Positions 11,241 to 19,073 of a DNA stretch of 64,000 nt are shown here, piece after piece; position 1 is the first letter of the stretch, and every line of letters begins with the position of its first letter. A program made the position numbers and the translations under genes. The notes under the pieces were generated by a model, which was given only the letters and a program-made list of their open reading frames with translations, was not told the DNA's origin and searched no databases. The DNA comes from Planomonospora parontospora (GTDB lineage: Bacteria > Actinomycetota > Actinomycetes > Streptosporangiales > Streptosporangiaceae), in contig BMQD01000015.1 in NCBI GenBank assembly GCA_014647935.1, forward strand, positions 124,001 through 188,000, written 5' to 3'.

Positions 11241-11867
11241 TCAGGCTTTCCGGAGATACACCGTTTCACCTGGTTCGATGACGGCCTGGCCCGCCGTCAG
11301 GGTGGCGACCCAGTCGGGGAAGATCCCCAGCTCCGACTCCCGCACCGCCACCTCGAGGCCGACCCGCGCGCCGTAGACCGCCCCGCGCACCTCGTACGGC
11401 GAGATCCGCAGGTCGTTCTCCAACCGCCCGGCGCGGAGGTGGTCCACGGTCACGGTCATGATCCTGGCCGGCACCATCTCCACCGGCACGACCAGGTCCA
11501 GTGTCCTGCCGACCGCCCCGCCGTACGCGCGGACCAGCCCGCCCGCGCCCAGCTTGACCCCGCCGAAGTAGCGGGTGACCACCGTGGCCACGTCGCCGAG
11601 GCCCCGGCGCAGCAGGGTCTCCAGCATCGGCGTGCCCGCCGTCCCGCCGGGCTCGCCGTCGTCGTCGGCCTTCTGCAGCCGCCGGTCGCCGATCACGTAG
11701 GCCGAGCAGTTGTGCGTGGCGTCGGGGTGGAGCCCCCTGCGCCCGGCGACGAAGTCGCGCGCCTCCTCCTCCGAGGAGGCCGGGACGATCGCGCAGATGA
11801 ACCGCGACCGCTTGATCTCGATCTCGTGCTCGACGGGTTCCTCCAGGGTCAGGTACGGCTCGGCCAC
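11241..11867 (-). CDS. YigZ/IMPACT family protein (UPF0029)
   Basis: The 208-residue protein shows the UPF0029 signature: EIKRSRFIC near residue 20, HNCSAYVIG, the DDDGEPGGTAGTPML loop and VTRYFGGVKLGAGGLVRAYGGA. The C-terminal DUF1949-like half covers about 140-205. In eukaryotes IMPACT binds the Gcn1 translation-stress factor. The bacterial role is unclear but probably tied to translation. It starts at GTG 11867, which lies 6 bases after TACCCT, so it seems to have its own leaderless promoter even though a minus-strand gene ends only 27 bp upstream. Confidence 0.9.
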   Translation of the reverse strand: MAEPYLTLEEPVEHEIEIKRSRFICAIVPASSEEEARDFVAGRRGLHPDATHNCSAYVIGDRRLQKADDDGEPGGTAGTPMLETLLRRGLGDVATVVTRYFGGVKLGAGGLVRAYGGAVGRTLDLVVPVEMVPARIMTVTVDHLRAGRLENDLRISPYEVRGAVYGARVGLEVAVRESELGIFPDWVATLTAGQAVIEPGETVYLRKA

Positions 11868-11879
11868 TGAATCAGGGTA
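11865..11879 (-). promoter_or_regulatory. Leaderless promoter of the YigZ gene
   Basis: On the minus strand TACCCT (11879-11874) precedes GTG 11867 by 6 bases. No ribosome site is present. The box lies in the short gap behind the 781-residue protein gene. Confidence 0.5.
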
Positions 11880-11894
11880 TCCAGCCCACCGGCT

Positions 11895-14240
11895 TTACAA
11901 TGTAGATTCGTAACTTGCCGAGCTTCCGTTCTGCGCCGGAGGCAGGCACGCCAGCTCGGCCTCCACCCCCCGCAGCAGCGCCCCGGCGTGCCGCGCGGCC
12001 CGCCTCTCCCCCACCCCGCCGACCCGCTCCGCGACCGCCCGGTCGATCCTGTCCGCGTCCCCGGGACGGTAGCCCGCGTTCTCCATGACCAGCCGGAACT
12101 CGATGTCGGGCACCGGGACGAGGTCCTGCATCGGCCATCGCGACGGCAGCCGGACGCAGTAGCGGTACAGGAGGGTCAACCGGGGCAACCGGTAGCTCTG
12201 GAGCATCCGCGCCCGTTCGGTCAGCAGCAAGATGTGCGGGATCCACTGCTCGATCTCCCCGGTCAGCACCTCCAGGTCCGCCTCGTGCGGCTTTCCGGGC
12301 CGCCACCTCCGCCGGACGCCGCCCGTCCCGCTCCCGCGCGCGTCCCCGTCCCGGCGGCTCCCGTCGGCGGAGCCGTCCCACAGCTCGGCGAACCGCTCCG
12401 CCAGCCGTCTGTCGCGCTCCTCCCACGCTCCGCCGTCGTCCCCGGCCGCGTTCTCCGTCGCGAACCGGCCCAGTTCCAGCGAGGACGACTCCCGCAGGAA
12501 GGACACCAGCGAGTCGTGCAGCCCGCGGTAGCGGGCCGAGCCGATCCGGCGCAGCCGTCGGGAGGAGGCGACGATCCGCACCATGACGGCGGCCATGACC
12601 GCGGCGATCGCTCCGGAGACCCACCAGATCCACTCCCCCCGGACCTTGTCCAGCTCGGCGACGAAGTCCAGGAAGGCGAAGACCGCGAAGCCCGCGACGG
12701 CCCAGCTCAGCGTCCACTCCGCCCGCTGGAGCACCTCCAGTTCGCGGACCCGGCGCTCGTCGAAGGCGTGCGCCATCGACTGCAGCAGGTCCTTGTACTG
12801 CTCGGTGACGCGCTTGGCGTCCGCCGCCACCGCCGGGGCGGTGCGGCGGAGCCGCTGGATGTGGTGGCTCGTGGTGAGGGCCGCGCAGACGCCGGCCCGG
12901 CCGGCGGGCAGGGGTTCCTCAGTGAAGCGCTCCTCCACCCGGTCGACCAGCGCGTGCGGAAGCGCCTCGGCCTTGCCCGCCTGCTCGTCCACGTGCCCCA
13001 CGAGCGTCGCCAGGTCGGCCATGCCCTGCAGGAGGGTCTGGTGGATGAGCTCGACCGCGTGGTGGGCCCGCTGCAGGGACCTGCCCGTCCGGACCGGCAG
13101 GTGGAGCGCCACGCCGTCCCACAGCATCCCCGCGCTCCGCACCGCGTGGTCGTAGACCTCCACGTGCCGGCGCCAGATCTCCAGCCTGGTGCCGATCCGG
13201 TGGGTCCCGTCGGCGGCCATCGCCTCGACCTCGATCAGCGCTGCGATGACGTGCCGGAGCGCGGCCTCCCGCGCACGGCCGACGCTGTCCGGCCCCGCCA
13301 GGAGGAGATAGACGGGGCGGGCCAGCTCCCGCTGGAAGCGGCGCAGGGTCAGCGCCTCGCTCCTGCGCTCCTCCTCCGCCAGGACCTTGCCGCGGAGCAC
13401 CCCGGCCGCCACGACGTTGTCCTTCGGGCCGCAGCCGAGGAACACCCCGGCCAGCCCCGTCATGAGATTCGGCTGGGCCCAGAAGCCGGCGGCGTTCTGC
13501 TTGTGGGAGGCGGCGGGCGTCGCGACCCAGAACTCGGGCGCGCCGTACTCCCGGTTCCAGGCGCGGGCCCCCACGGACCGGAAGTGCCGGTCGATGAGGG
13601 CGCGGACCACGGGAGCGCGGCTCTGGAGGAGCCTGCGGACCTCCGCCAGGTCCCGTCCGGGGACGGAGACCCCGCCGCGCCCGAGGAACAGGCCGCCGTT
13701 CCGGCGGACGGCCGGTCCGCCGGTCCGCGTGGGCCGCCACGGCGGCTCCACGGCCCAGAAGCTGAAACTCAGATGGATCATCGGCCGGTTGCCGGAGTAC
13801 AGGAACCGCACGTCCAGCAGGACCCAGAAGGAGCGGGGCCGTACGGGGTCCCGATCCGGCTCCGGCGGTGCCTCCGCCGTCTCCCGGGGGTCCGGCCGCA
13901 GGAGCGCGTCGGCGCGCTCCGGGTCGAGCAGCACGTACAGGCGGCTGTCCCCGTCATGGGGGTGCTCCGCCCGCGGCCCTCCCCGGGCCAGCGCGTTGAT
14001 CTTCGCGCGGTAGGCGGCGAGCGCGTCCGCGGCCTCACCGCCCCGCAGCCAGTCCACCGTGCCGAGGGCGTCCCCCTCGGACGTCGCCAGCCACGTCGAG
14101 CCCGGTACGCCCGCCCCGGGGTCGAGCATCCGGCCGACCATGCTCCCGGCCGCCCCGCCCTCCTGGTCCTCCGGGACGACCCGCCACTCCCGCCAGTCGG
14201 TCACCAGGTAGACCAGTTGCTTCAGGCCCAGCTCGTCCAA
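11895..14240 (-). CDS. Unrecognised 781-residue protein with two membrane helices
   Basis: I do not recognise this protein. It starts at TTG 14240 behind a GAGGGGG ribosome site and has normal codon bias. Residues 1-270 look globular, with beta-rich phrases such as LKQLVYLVTDWREWRV, SFWVLLDVRFLYSG and APEFWVATPAASHKQNAAGFW. Residues 280-500 are mostly helical with likely coiled coil. Two transmembrane helices follow (about 508-527 and 537-557) with a short loop, then a charged cytoplasmic tail of about 220 residues that includes a Gly/Arg-rich linker. The helix-then-hairpin layout recalls CorA, but the GMN loop is missing and the tail is too long. A link to actinobacterial conflict-system membrane proteins is possible but not shown. 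yigZ lies 27 bp downstream. Confidence 0.7.
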   Translation of the reverse strand: MDELGLKQLVYLVTDWREWRVVPEDQEGGAAGSMVGRMLDPGAGVPGSTWLATSEGDALGTVDWLRGGEAADALAAYRAKINALARGGPRAEHPHDGDSRLYVLLDPERADALLRPDPRETAEAPPEPDRDPVRPRSFWVLLDVRFLYSGNRPMIHLSFSFWAVEPPWRPTRTGGPAVRRNGGLFLGRGGVSVPGRDLAEVRRLLQSRAPVVRALIDRHFRSVGARAWNREYGAPEFWVATPAASHKQNAAGFWAQPNLMTGLAGVFLGCGPKDNVVAAGVLRGKVLAEEERRSEALTLRRFQRELARPVYLLLAGPDSVGRAREAALRHVIAALIEVEAMAADGTHRIGTRLEIWRRHVEVYDHAVRSAGMLWDGVALHLPVRTGRSLQRAHHAVELIHQTLLQGMADLATLVGHVDEQAGKAEALPHALVDRVEERFTEEPLPAGRAGVCAALTTSHHIQRLRRTAPAVAADAKRVTEQYKDLLQSMAHAFDERRVRELEVLQRAEWTLSWAVAGFAVFAFLDFVAELDKVRGEWIWWVSGAIAAVMAAVMVRIVASSRRLRRIGSARYRGLHDSLVSFLRESSSLELGRFATENAAGDDGGAWEERDRRLAERFAELWDGSADGSRRDGDARGSGTGGVRRRWRPGKPHEADLEVLTGEIEQWIPHILLLTERARMLQSYRLPRLTLLYRYCVRLPSRWPMQDLVPVPDIEFRLVMENAGYRPGDADRIDRAVAERVGGVGERRAARHAGALLRGVEAELACLPPAQNGSSASYESTL

Positions 14241-14489
14241 GCCCGCCCCCTCTGCGCGACGCGTGCCCCATCAGCGGTCGAAACCGGAAATCCAAGAACT
14301 CCTGGAGATACATCCATTAGATGCATGTGACCCATGAGCCGTTGCCCGTCGACCGCGATCGATTCAAAAGATCGCGTTCCGTACACGAACGATCACGTAC
14401 CCCCCTCGCGCGGGCATCCGCCGGGCTCGGCCCTCGTCGCCGGAGCGGCCCGCCGCCTCCGCGATGTAGATTCACTGCGGGAGGCTCCG

Positions 14490-15224
14490 ATGACCGAGCA
14501 GTTCGAAGCGATGCCCAGCGACTGGACCCGGGCGCTGGCGATCGTCGCCCATCCCGACGATCTGGAGTACGGCTCCGCGGCGGCGATCTCCCGCTGGACC
14601 AGCGAGGGACGCGAGGTCTTCTATCTGCTGGTCACCAGGGGCGAGGCCGGCATCGACACGGTGTCCCCCGGCCAGGCCGCCGCCCTGCGGGAGAGCGAGC
14701 AGCGGGCCGGGGCCGCCGTGGTCGGCGTCACCTCGGTCGACTTCCTCGACCACCGCGACGGAGTGATCGAGTACGGCCCCGCCCTGCGGCGGGAGCTGAC
14801 CCGGGAGATCCGGCGCCGCCGGCCGGAGCTGCTGATCACCGTCAACCACCACGACACCTGGGACGGCCGCACCTCCTGGAACACCCCCGACCACCGCGCC
14901 GTGGGCCGGGCGGTCCTGGACGCCGCCGCCGACGCGGGAAACCGGTGGATCTTCCCCGAGCTGGCCGCCGAGGGCTTCACCCCCTGGAACGGCGTGCGCT
15001 GGGTCGCCGTGAACGGCTCCCCCCACCCGACCCACGCCGTCGACGTGAGCGATCACCTGGAACGCGCCGTCCGCTCCCTGCTGGCGCACCGCACCTACAT
15101 CGAGGCGCTCACCGACCGGAAGCCGGAGGAATACTGCCGCGCGCTCGTCTCCCAGGCCACCTCGGAGGCCTCGGCCCGCTTCGGCGGCCGGCCCGCCGTC
15201 TGCTTCGAGCTGTTCCCCCGCTGA
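14490..15224 (+). CDS. PIG-L family zinc deacetylase (LmbE-like)
   Basis: The 244-residue protein has the zinc-binding motif AHPDDLEYG (about 21-29), an SVDFLDHRDG block and a third metal region VNHHDTWDGRTSWNTPDH. These hold the His/Asp/His ligands of N-acetylglucosamine-type deacetylases. Relatives act in mycothiol and mycothiol-conjugate chemistry or in antibiotic synthesis. No neighbouring gene shows which. ATG 14490 follows a GCGGGAGG site, and a TAGATT -10 box lies at 14467-14472. The open frame extends to 14334, but that part has atypical codon use and contains the promoter. Confidence 0.88.
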   Translation: MTEQFEAMPSDWTRALAIVAHPDDLEYGSAAAISRWTSEGREVFYLLVTRGEAGIDTVSPGQAAALRESEQRAGAAVVGVTSVDFLDHRDGVIEYGPALRRELTREIRRRRPELLITVNHHDTWDGRTSWNTPDHRAVGRAVLDAAADAGNRWIFPELAAEGFTPWNGVRWVAVNGSPHPTHAVDVSDHLERAVRSLLAHRTYIEALTDRKPEEYCRALVSQATSEASARFGGRPAVCFELFPR

Positions 15225-15304
15225 TCCCGGGTCAGGCGGGATTCACCGGGCCGGGCCCGCTTCCCGCCGCACGGCCGGCGCCGGAGGGCTGACCGTACCC
15301 GGCC

Positions 15305-17944
15305 TCAGCGGTGCCGCCGCGGCCGCCCGGACGAAGGCGATGACCTTCGGCGGGCCTGCCGTGCGGCAGCGGGAGCGGCCTTGCCGGGCACCTTGGCGGG
15401 CAGGGTCAGGCGGACCCGGGTGCCGTGGCCGGGACCGCTCTCGATGTGCACGTTCCCGCCGTGCATGTCGGCGATTCTCCGCACCAGGGCCAAGCCCACG
15501 CCGGTGCCGCCGATCGCCCGCTGCTCGGCGGTACCGCCGCGGTAGAAGTCGTCGGAGACATGGTCGAGGTCCTGGGGGTCGATGCCGGTGCCGGTGTCGG
15601 CGACCTCGATCGCCGGGGCCGGGCCGGCGGTGACGGTGACGTCGATGCGGCCGCCGGGCGGGGTGAACTTGACCGCGTTGTCCAGCAGGTGGGCCAGCGC
15701 GTGCCGGATGCGTCCGGCATCGGCCCAGGCGATCACCGGTGCCGGGGCGTGCACGGTCACGGCCAGGTGCTCGGTGCGCCCCTGGGCGGTGATCGCCTGC
15801 ACGGCGTTCTGCGCCAAGGCCACCAGATCGGTCTCGGCCGGGGTGAAGGCGGCGTTTCCGGCGTTCAGGCTGGCCATCAGCAGCAGTTCGTCCAGCAGCT
15901 GACCCAGCCGGGTGCTGTTGCGGTCGATGACCTCCAGGAAGCGTGCCTGGGTCGCGGCGTCCAGGTCTCCCTCGCGGATCAGTTGCAGGTAGCTGTGTAT
16001 CGAGGTCAGCGGGGTGCGCAGTTCGTGGTTGACGGTGCGCAGGAACTGGTTCTTCACCTCGTCCACCTGGCGCAGGCGGCGAACCTGCTGCTGCTGCTGG
16101 ACGAGCAGGCGCTCGCGCTCCTCGGTGATCTGGCGGCGGTCGGTGACGTCGGTGGAGATGCCGTCGATGAGCAGCCGCTCCCCCTCCCGGCGGGGCGCGC
16201 CCCGGCTCCAGACCCAGCGGGTGACGCCGTCCAGGCCGATGAGCCGGTACTCCAGCTCGGCCCGCCGCCCGGCGATGAGCTCGGCGCAGAAGGCGCGGAA
16301 GGCGTCCCGGTCTCCGGGATGGACGAAACGCAGCATGACGGCGATGAAGTCGTCGTCGGGCGACAGGCGCAGCCGCCCGCCGAAGACGGTGGTGTGCTCG
16401 GTGTTGACGTAGACCGGGCGGGCTGTGCCGTCGGGCGCGGCCTCGACGGTCCAGACCTTGTCGGTGAGCTGGTCGATGATCCGGTCGAACCGGCGGCGGC
16501 TCTCGGCCAGCTCCAGCGCGAGCTCCTCGGCGCGGCGTCGCTCCATGTACCGGCCCACATGGGCGCACACCCCGTCCAGCAGGTCGGCCAGATCGTCGTC
16601 AGGTTGCCGGGGGTGGTCGCCGGCGAAGGTCAGCACGCCCAGGACCTGCGCGCCGCTGCGCACCGGCAGGGCCACGGCCGAACGCAGACCGGCCCGCAGA
16701 CCTGCCCGCACCCGGGGGGTACCGGCCGGGTCGGCCGCCGTGTCCGCGATCCAGACCGGCTCACCGCGCTCCCAGGCCAGCCCCGGCAGTTCCTCCCCCC
16801 GGACGAACACCTCCGGATGGTCTGCGGTGAAGGCGGACAGGTCCCGTCCGGGCCTGCTCCAGCTACCGATCCTGGTGATGGCCCTCTGGTCCCCGTCGAC
16901 CTGCCAGTACTCGCCGTAGGCCCACCCCAGCGCGTCGGTGACCGCGGCGGCCACGCCGGCGGCGGCCTCCTGGCTGGAGGCGGCGTCGGCCAGCACCCGG
17001 GTGACGGCTTGCTGGGCCTCGCGCAGCAGGCCGATGCGGTACGAGTCGGTGATGTCGTGGCCGGCGACCAGAGCGCCCAGGCGGTGCCCCTCCGGCGTGT
17101 CGATGGGCCGGCCGTTGACCAGGAAGCGGCGCGGCCCGGCATCGGTCTCGGCCACCACCTGCCGGCCGTGGAAGCATTCACCGGCCCACGCCCGGGCCAG
17201 CGGCATCTCCTCGACCGCCAGCGGAGTCCGCCCGTCGGGGGCGTACAACGGATAGGAGCGCAGCCAGGAGTGCACGTCGGAGGGCGGGGTGTCGGTGTGC
17301 AGGCTCTCGCGCAGCGGCCTGTTGATCACCAGTCTGCCGTTCTCGTCGCAGGCCATCACCGACACTTCCAGGCTGTCGAGCAGGGCGCGCAGGAAGGTGC
17401 GCTCCTGCTGCCTGCCCGCGGCCCCCTGCGCGGCGTCGGCGCGGGTCAGCCGCAACGCGATCTCGGGCTCGATCAGGGCGGCCAGGTCCTCCAGGATCCG
17501 CACCTGCTCGCGGCTCCAGGTGCGGGCCGTGGCGTCGATGACGCACAGCACACCGATCACCTGCGCGGCCGGTGTGTTCAGCGGCACCCCGGCATAGGCC
17601 GCCAGCCGCCCGCCGGTGCTCTCCACGAGATCGTGCCAGCGCCCGTCGCCGCGGGCGTCGTCGATCACCAGAGGCGCGTCGTCGGCCACGACGTGCCGGC
17701 ACAGCGACCGCGCCAGGGGGTTCTCCCGCACCGCCTGCGGATCGGCCACCCCCGCCGTGCTGACGACGACCTGCCGGTCCTCGGTGATCAGCGACACCAT
17801 CGCGACCGGCACGTCCAGCAGCCGGGTCGTCATCCGGGTCACCCGGTCCAGCGCCGGCACCTCCGGCGCGTCGAGCAGACCGGTGGCGTGCAGCGCCTGC
17901 AGCCGTTCCGGGTCGCCGATGCGATCTTGATCACTCGCCCCCAT
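15305..17944 (-). CDS. GAF/PAS sensor histidine kinase (paralogue 1)
   Basis: The 879-residue cytoplasmic kinase has, in order, a GAF domain (about 25-175), a PAS-like domain (about 185-310), a second GAF domain (about 325-480) and a PAS/PAC domain (about 490-605). A Gln-rich coiled coil, a HisKA dimerisation domain with His640 in NHELRTP, and a HATPase domain with DNAVKF, DTGTGI and GTGVGLAL follow. It has no membrane span and no receiver domain. The C-terminal 30 residues are Arg/Pro-rich. It is a close paralogue of the kinase at 19074-21593. No response regulator is adjacent, so the output is an unlinked partner. Confidence 0.9.
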   Translation of the reverse strand: MGASDQDRIGDPERLQALHATGLLDAPEVPALDRVTRMTTRLLDVPVAMVSLITEDRQVVVSTAGVADPQAVRENPLARSLCRHVVADDAPLVIDDARGDGRWHDLVESTGGRLAAYAGVPLNTPAAQVIGVLCVIDATARTWSREQVRILEDLAALIEPEIALRLTRADAAQGAAGRQQERTFLRALLDSLEVSVMACDENGRLVINRPLRESLHTDTPPSDVHSWLRSYPLYAPDGRTPLAVEEMPLARAWAGECFHGRQVVAETDAGPRRFLVNGRPIDTPEGHRLGALVAGHDITDSYRIGLLREAQQAVTRVLADAASSQEAAAGVAAAVTDALGWAYGEYWQVDGDQRAITRIGSWSRPGRDLSAFTADHPEVFVRGEELPGLAWERGEPVWIADTAADPAGTPRVRAGLRAGLRSAVALPVRSGAQVLGVLTFAGDHPRQPDDDLADLLDGVCAHVGRYMERRRAEELALELAESRRRFDRIIDQLTDKVWTVEAAPDGTARPVYVNTEHTTVFGGRLRLSPDDDFIAVMLRFVHPGDRDAFRAFCAELIAGRRAELEYRLIGLDGVTRWVWSRGAPRREGERLLIDGISTDVTDRRQITEERERLLVQQQQQVRRLRQVDEVKNQFLRTVNHELRTPLTSIHSYLQLIREGDLDAATQARFLEVIDRNSTRLGQLLDELLLMASLNAGNAAFTPAETDLVALAQNAVQAITAQGRTEHLAVTVHAPAPVIAWADAGRIRHALAHLLDNAVKFTPPGGRIDVTVTAGPAPAIEVADTGTGIDPQDLDHVSDDFYRGGTAEQRAIGGTGVGLALVRRIADMHGGNVHIESGPGHGTRVRLTLPAKVPGKAAPAAARQARRRSSPSSGRPRRHR

Positions 17945-18062
17945 GGCACACCACCCCTCACACCTTTCCTACCCATATGAGGGATTTCATCGGGCAGGTC
18001 GCAGGGAAGCCGTGCCGGACTCCGGGTGGTCCGACGCGCAGGAGGACGCGGAGAACGCTCCG

Positions 18063-18386
18063 TCACGGGGCCGCGGCGGGGCGATCCCGATGGGTGAAGA
18101 TGCTGAGCAGGCTGTCGATGCGCACATCCGCCTCCGCCGGATGCCGGAAGCGCCGGGTGGCGTCGATGCTGTAGTGGTTGCGCCGCCCCACCCGGGTGCG
18201 GGTGAGGTAGCCGGCCTCCTCCAGGTCGGCGACGATCGCCTGCGCGGCCCGTTCGGTGATCCCGATCTCGGCGGCCACATCGCGCAGGCGGATCTGCGGG
18301 TCCTGCGCGATCATCAACAGGACCCGGGCGTGGTTGGTGAGGAACGTCCATCGGGCGGAAGGCCGGTTGGTGTCAGAGCTGCCCAT
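18063..18386 (-). CDS. Small winged helix-turn-helix regulator (MarR/ArsR-like)
   Basis: This 107-residue protein is almost entirely a winged helix: RVLLMIAQDPQIRLRDVAAEIGITERAAQAIVADLEEAGYL, then the wing RTRVGRRNHYSID. It has no effector domain. Such single-domain regulators commonly repress their own promoter and a divergent gene. ATG 18386 follows TAGGGT by 6 bases, so it appears leaderless. It lies between the two paralogous kinases and is divergent from the STAS gene, with a 39-bp dyad in the shared control region. Confidence 0.82.
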   Translation of the reverse strand: MGSSDTNRPSARWTFLTNHARVLLMIAQDPQIRLRDVAAEIGITERAAQAIVADLEEAGYLTRTRVGRRNHYSIDATRRFRHPAEADVRIDSLLSIFTHRDRPAAAP

Positions 18387-18398
18387 GATCTCACCCTA
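18384..18398 (-). promoter_or_regulatory. Leaderless promoter of the winged-helix regulator gene
   Basis: On the minus strand TAGGGT (18398-18393) lies 6 bases before ATG 18386, with no ribosome site between them. Confidence 0.5.
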
Positions 18399-18470
18399 GA
18401 AGTCCGCTGCCCACAGGCTCACCTCGTGAACCGGATCGCGTGTGGTCTCTTTCTGCTCACGATCTCATAC

Positions 18471-18509
18471 GAAGGATATTTCATGTAACCCAGTTCGGGG
18501 TTATCCTTC
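18471..18509. promoter_or_regulatory. Dyad/operator between the winged-helix and STAS genes
   Basis: The outer arms GAAGGATA (18471-18478) and TATCCTTC (18502-18509) are perfectly complementary. Inside them AACCC (18487-18491) pairs with GGGTT (18498-18502). The stretch is less GC-rich than its surroundings and lies 55 bp before the STAS start. Its place in a divergent control region points to an operator, perhaps for the neighbouring regulator, rather than a terminator. Confidence 0.5.
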
Positions 18510-18563
18510 GGGAGTGGTCGATCAGCCCTACCGCACGGACGAGCGAGGGATCGCAGGAGCGTC

Positions 18564-19061
18564 ATGACGAACCGCTCTGTTGTCGAGGTGGATGCCAGGC
18601 CGGCCGGCACCGGTTCCGCTGCCGGGGCTCCGTCGAGGACGGCGCCGGTGGACGGCGACCTGACGCTCCATGGCGGGCGGCCGGAGGGCGGCGCGTCCGC
18701 GCCGGTGGAGCAGCCGCTCTACAGCGATCAGCGTCTCCGGGTCGCCCGGTACGCCGGGCGGTCCGGTCATGTGCTGCGGCTCAGCGGGCAGATCGACGCC
18801 GGCAACAGCGCCGTGCTGGCGCGTGTCCTGAACGGCCACGGCGCGTGCGATGCGGGCACCGTCATCGACGTCGGCCAGGTGAGCTTCATCGACGTCTCCG
18901 GGCTGCGCGCCCTGTTGACCTGCGCACGGCCGGCATCGCACCGGGTACGCCTGGGCGATGTGCCGCCTCATGTGCAGCGGCTGCTGACCCTGCTGGGCTG
19001 GGACGGTCTGTGCGACCGCATGACGTGGCCCGAAGACCTGCTCGCCGAGTCGGCGGCATAG
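18564..19061 (+). CDS. STAS-domain anti-sigma factor antagonist
   Basis: The 165-residue protein has an N-terminal disordered stretch of about 50 residues and then a STAS domain (about 60-160): VLRLSGQIDAGNSAVLARVL, VIDVGQVSFIDVSGLRALL. Ser112 in DVSGL is the expected phosphorylation site. STAS antagonists bind anti-sigma kinases and so free a sigma factor. No anti-sigma kinase is next door, but the flanking GAF/PAS kinases may belong to the same signalling unit. ATG 18564 has a GCAGGAGCG site. The product ends 13 bp before the stop codon of the convergent second kinase. Confidence 0.88.
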   Translation: MTNRSVVEVDARPAGTGSAAGAPSRTAPVDGDLTLHGGRPEGGASAPVEQPLYSDQRLRVARYAGRSGHVLRLSGQIDAGNSAVLARVLNGHGACDAGTVIDVGQVSFIDVSGLRALLTCARPASHRVRLGDVPPHVQRLLTLLGWDGLCDRMTWPEDLLAESAA

Positions 19062-19073
19062 CCGCCTGCGGCA

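Noticed and set aside
11895-14240. CorA magnesium channel for the 781-residue protein
   Set aside because: No GMN motif in the loop between the two spans, and the tail after the second span is about 220 residues, too long for CorA.
15425-17980. 851-codon open frame on the plus strand
   Set aside because: It lies opposite the first GAF/PAS kinase, is low-complexity (Gly/Val/Asp/Gln-rich) and shows no domain. It is the usual antisense shadow of a GC-rich gene.
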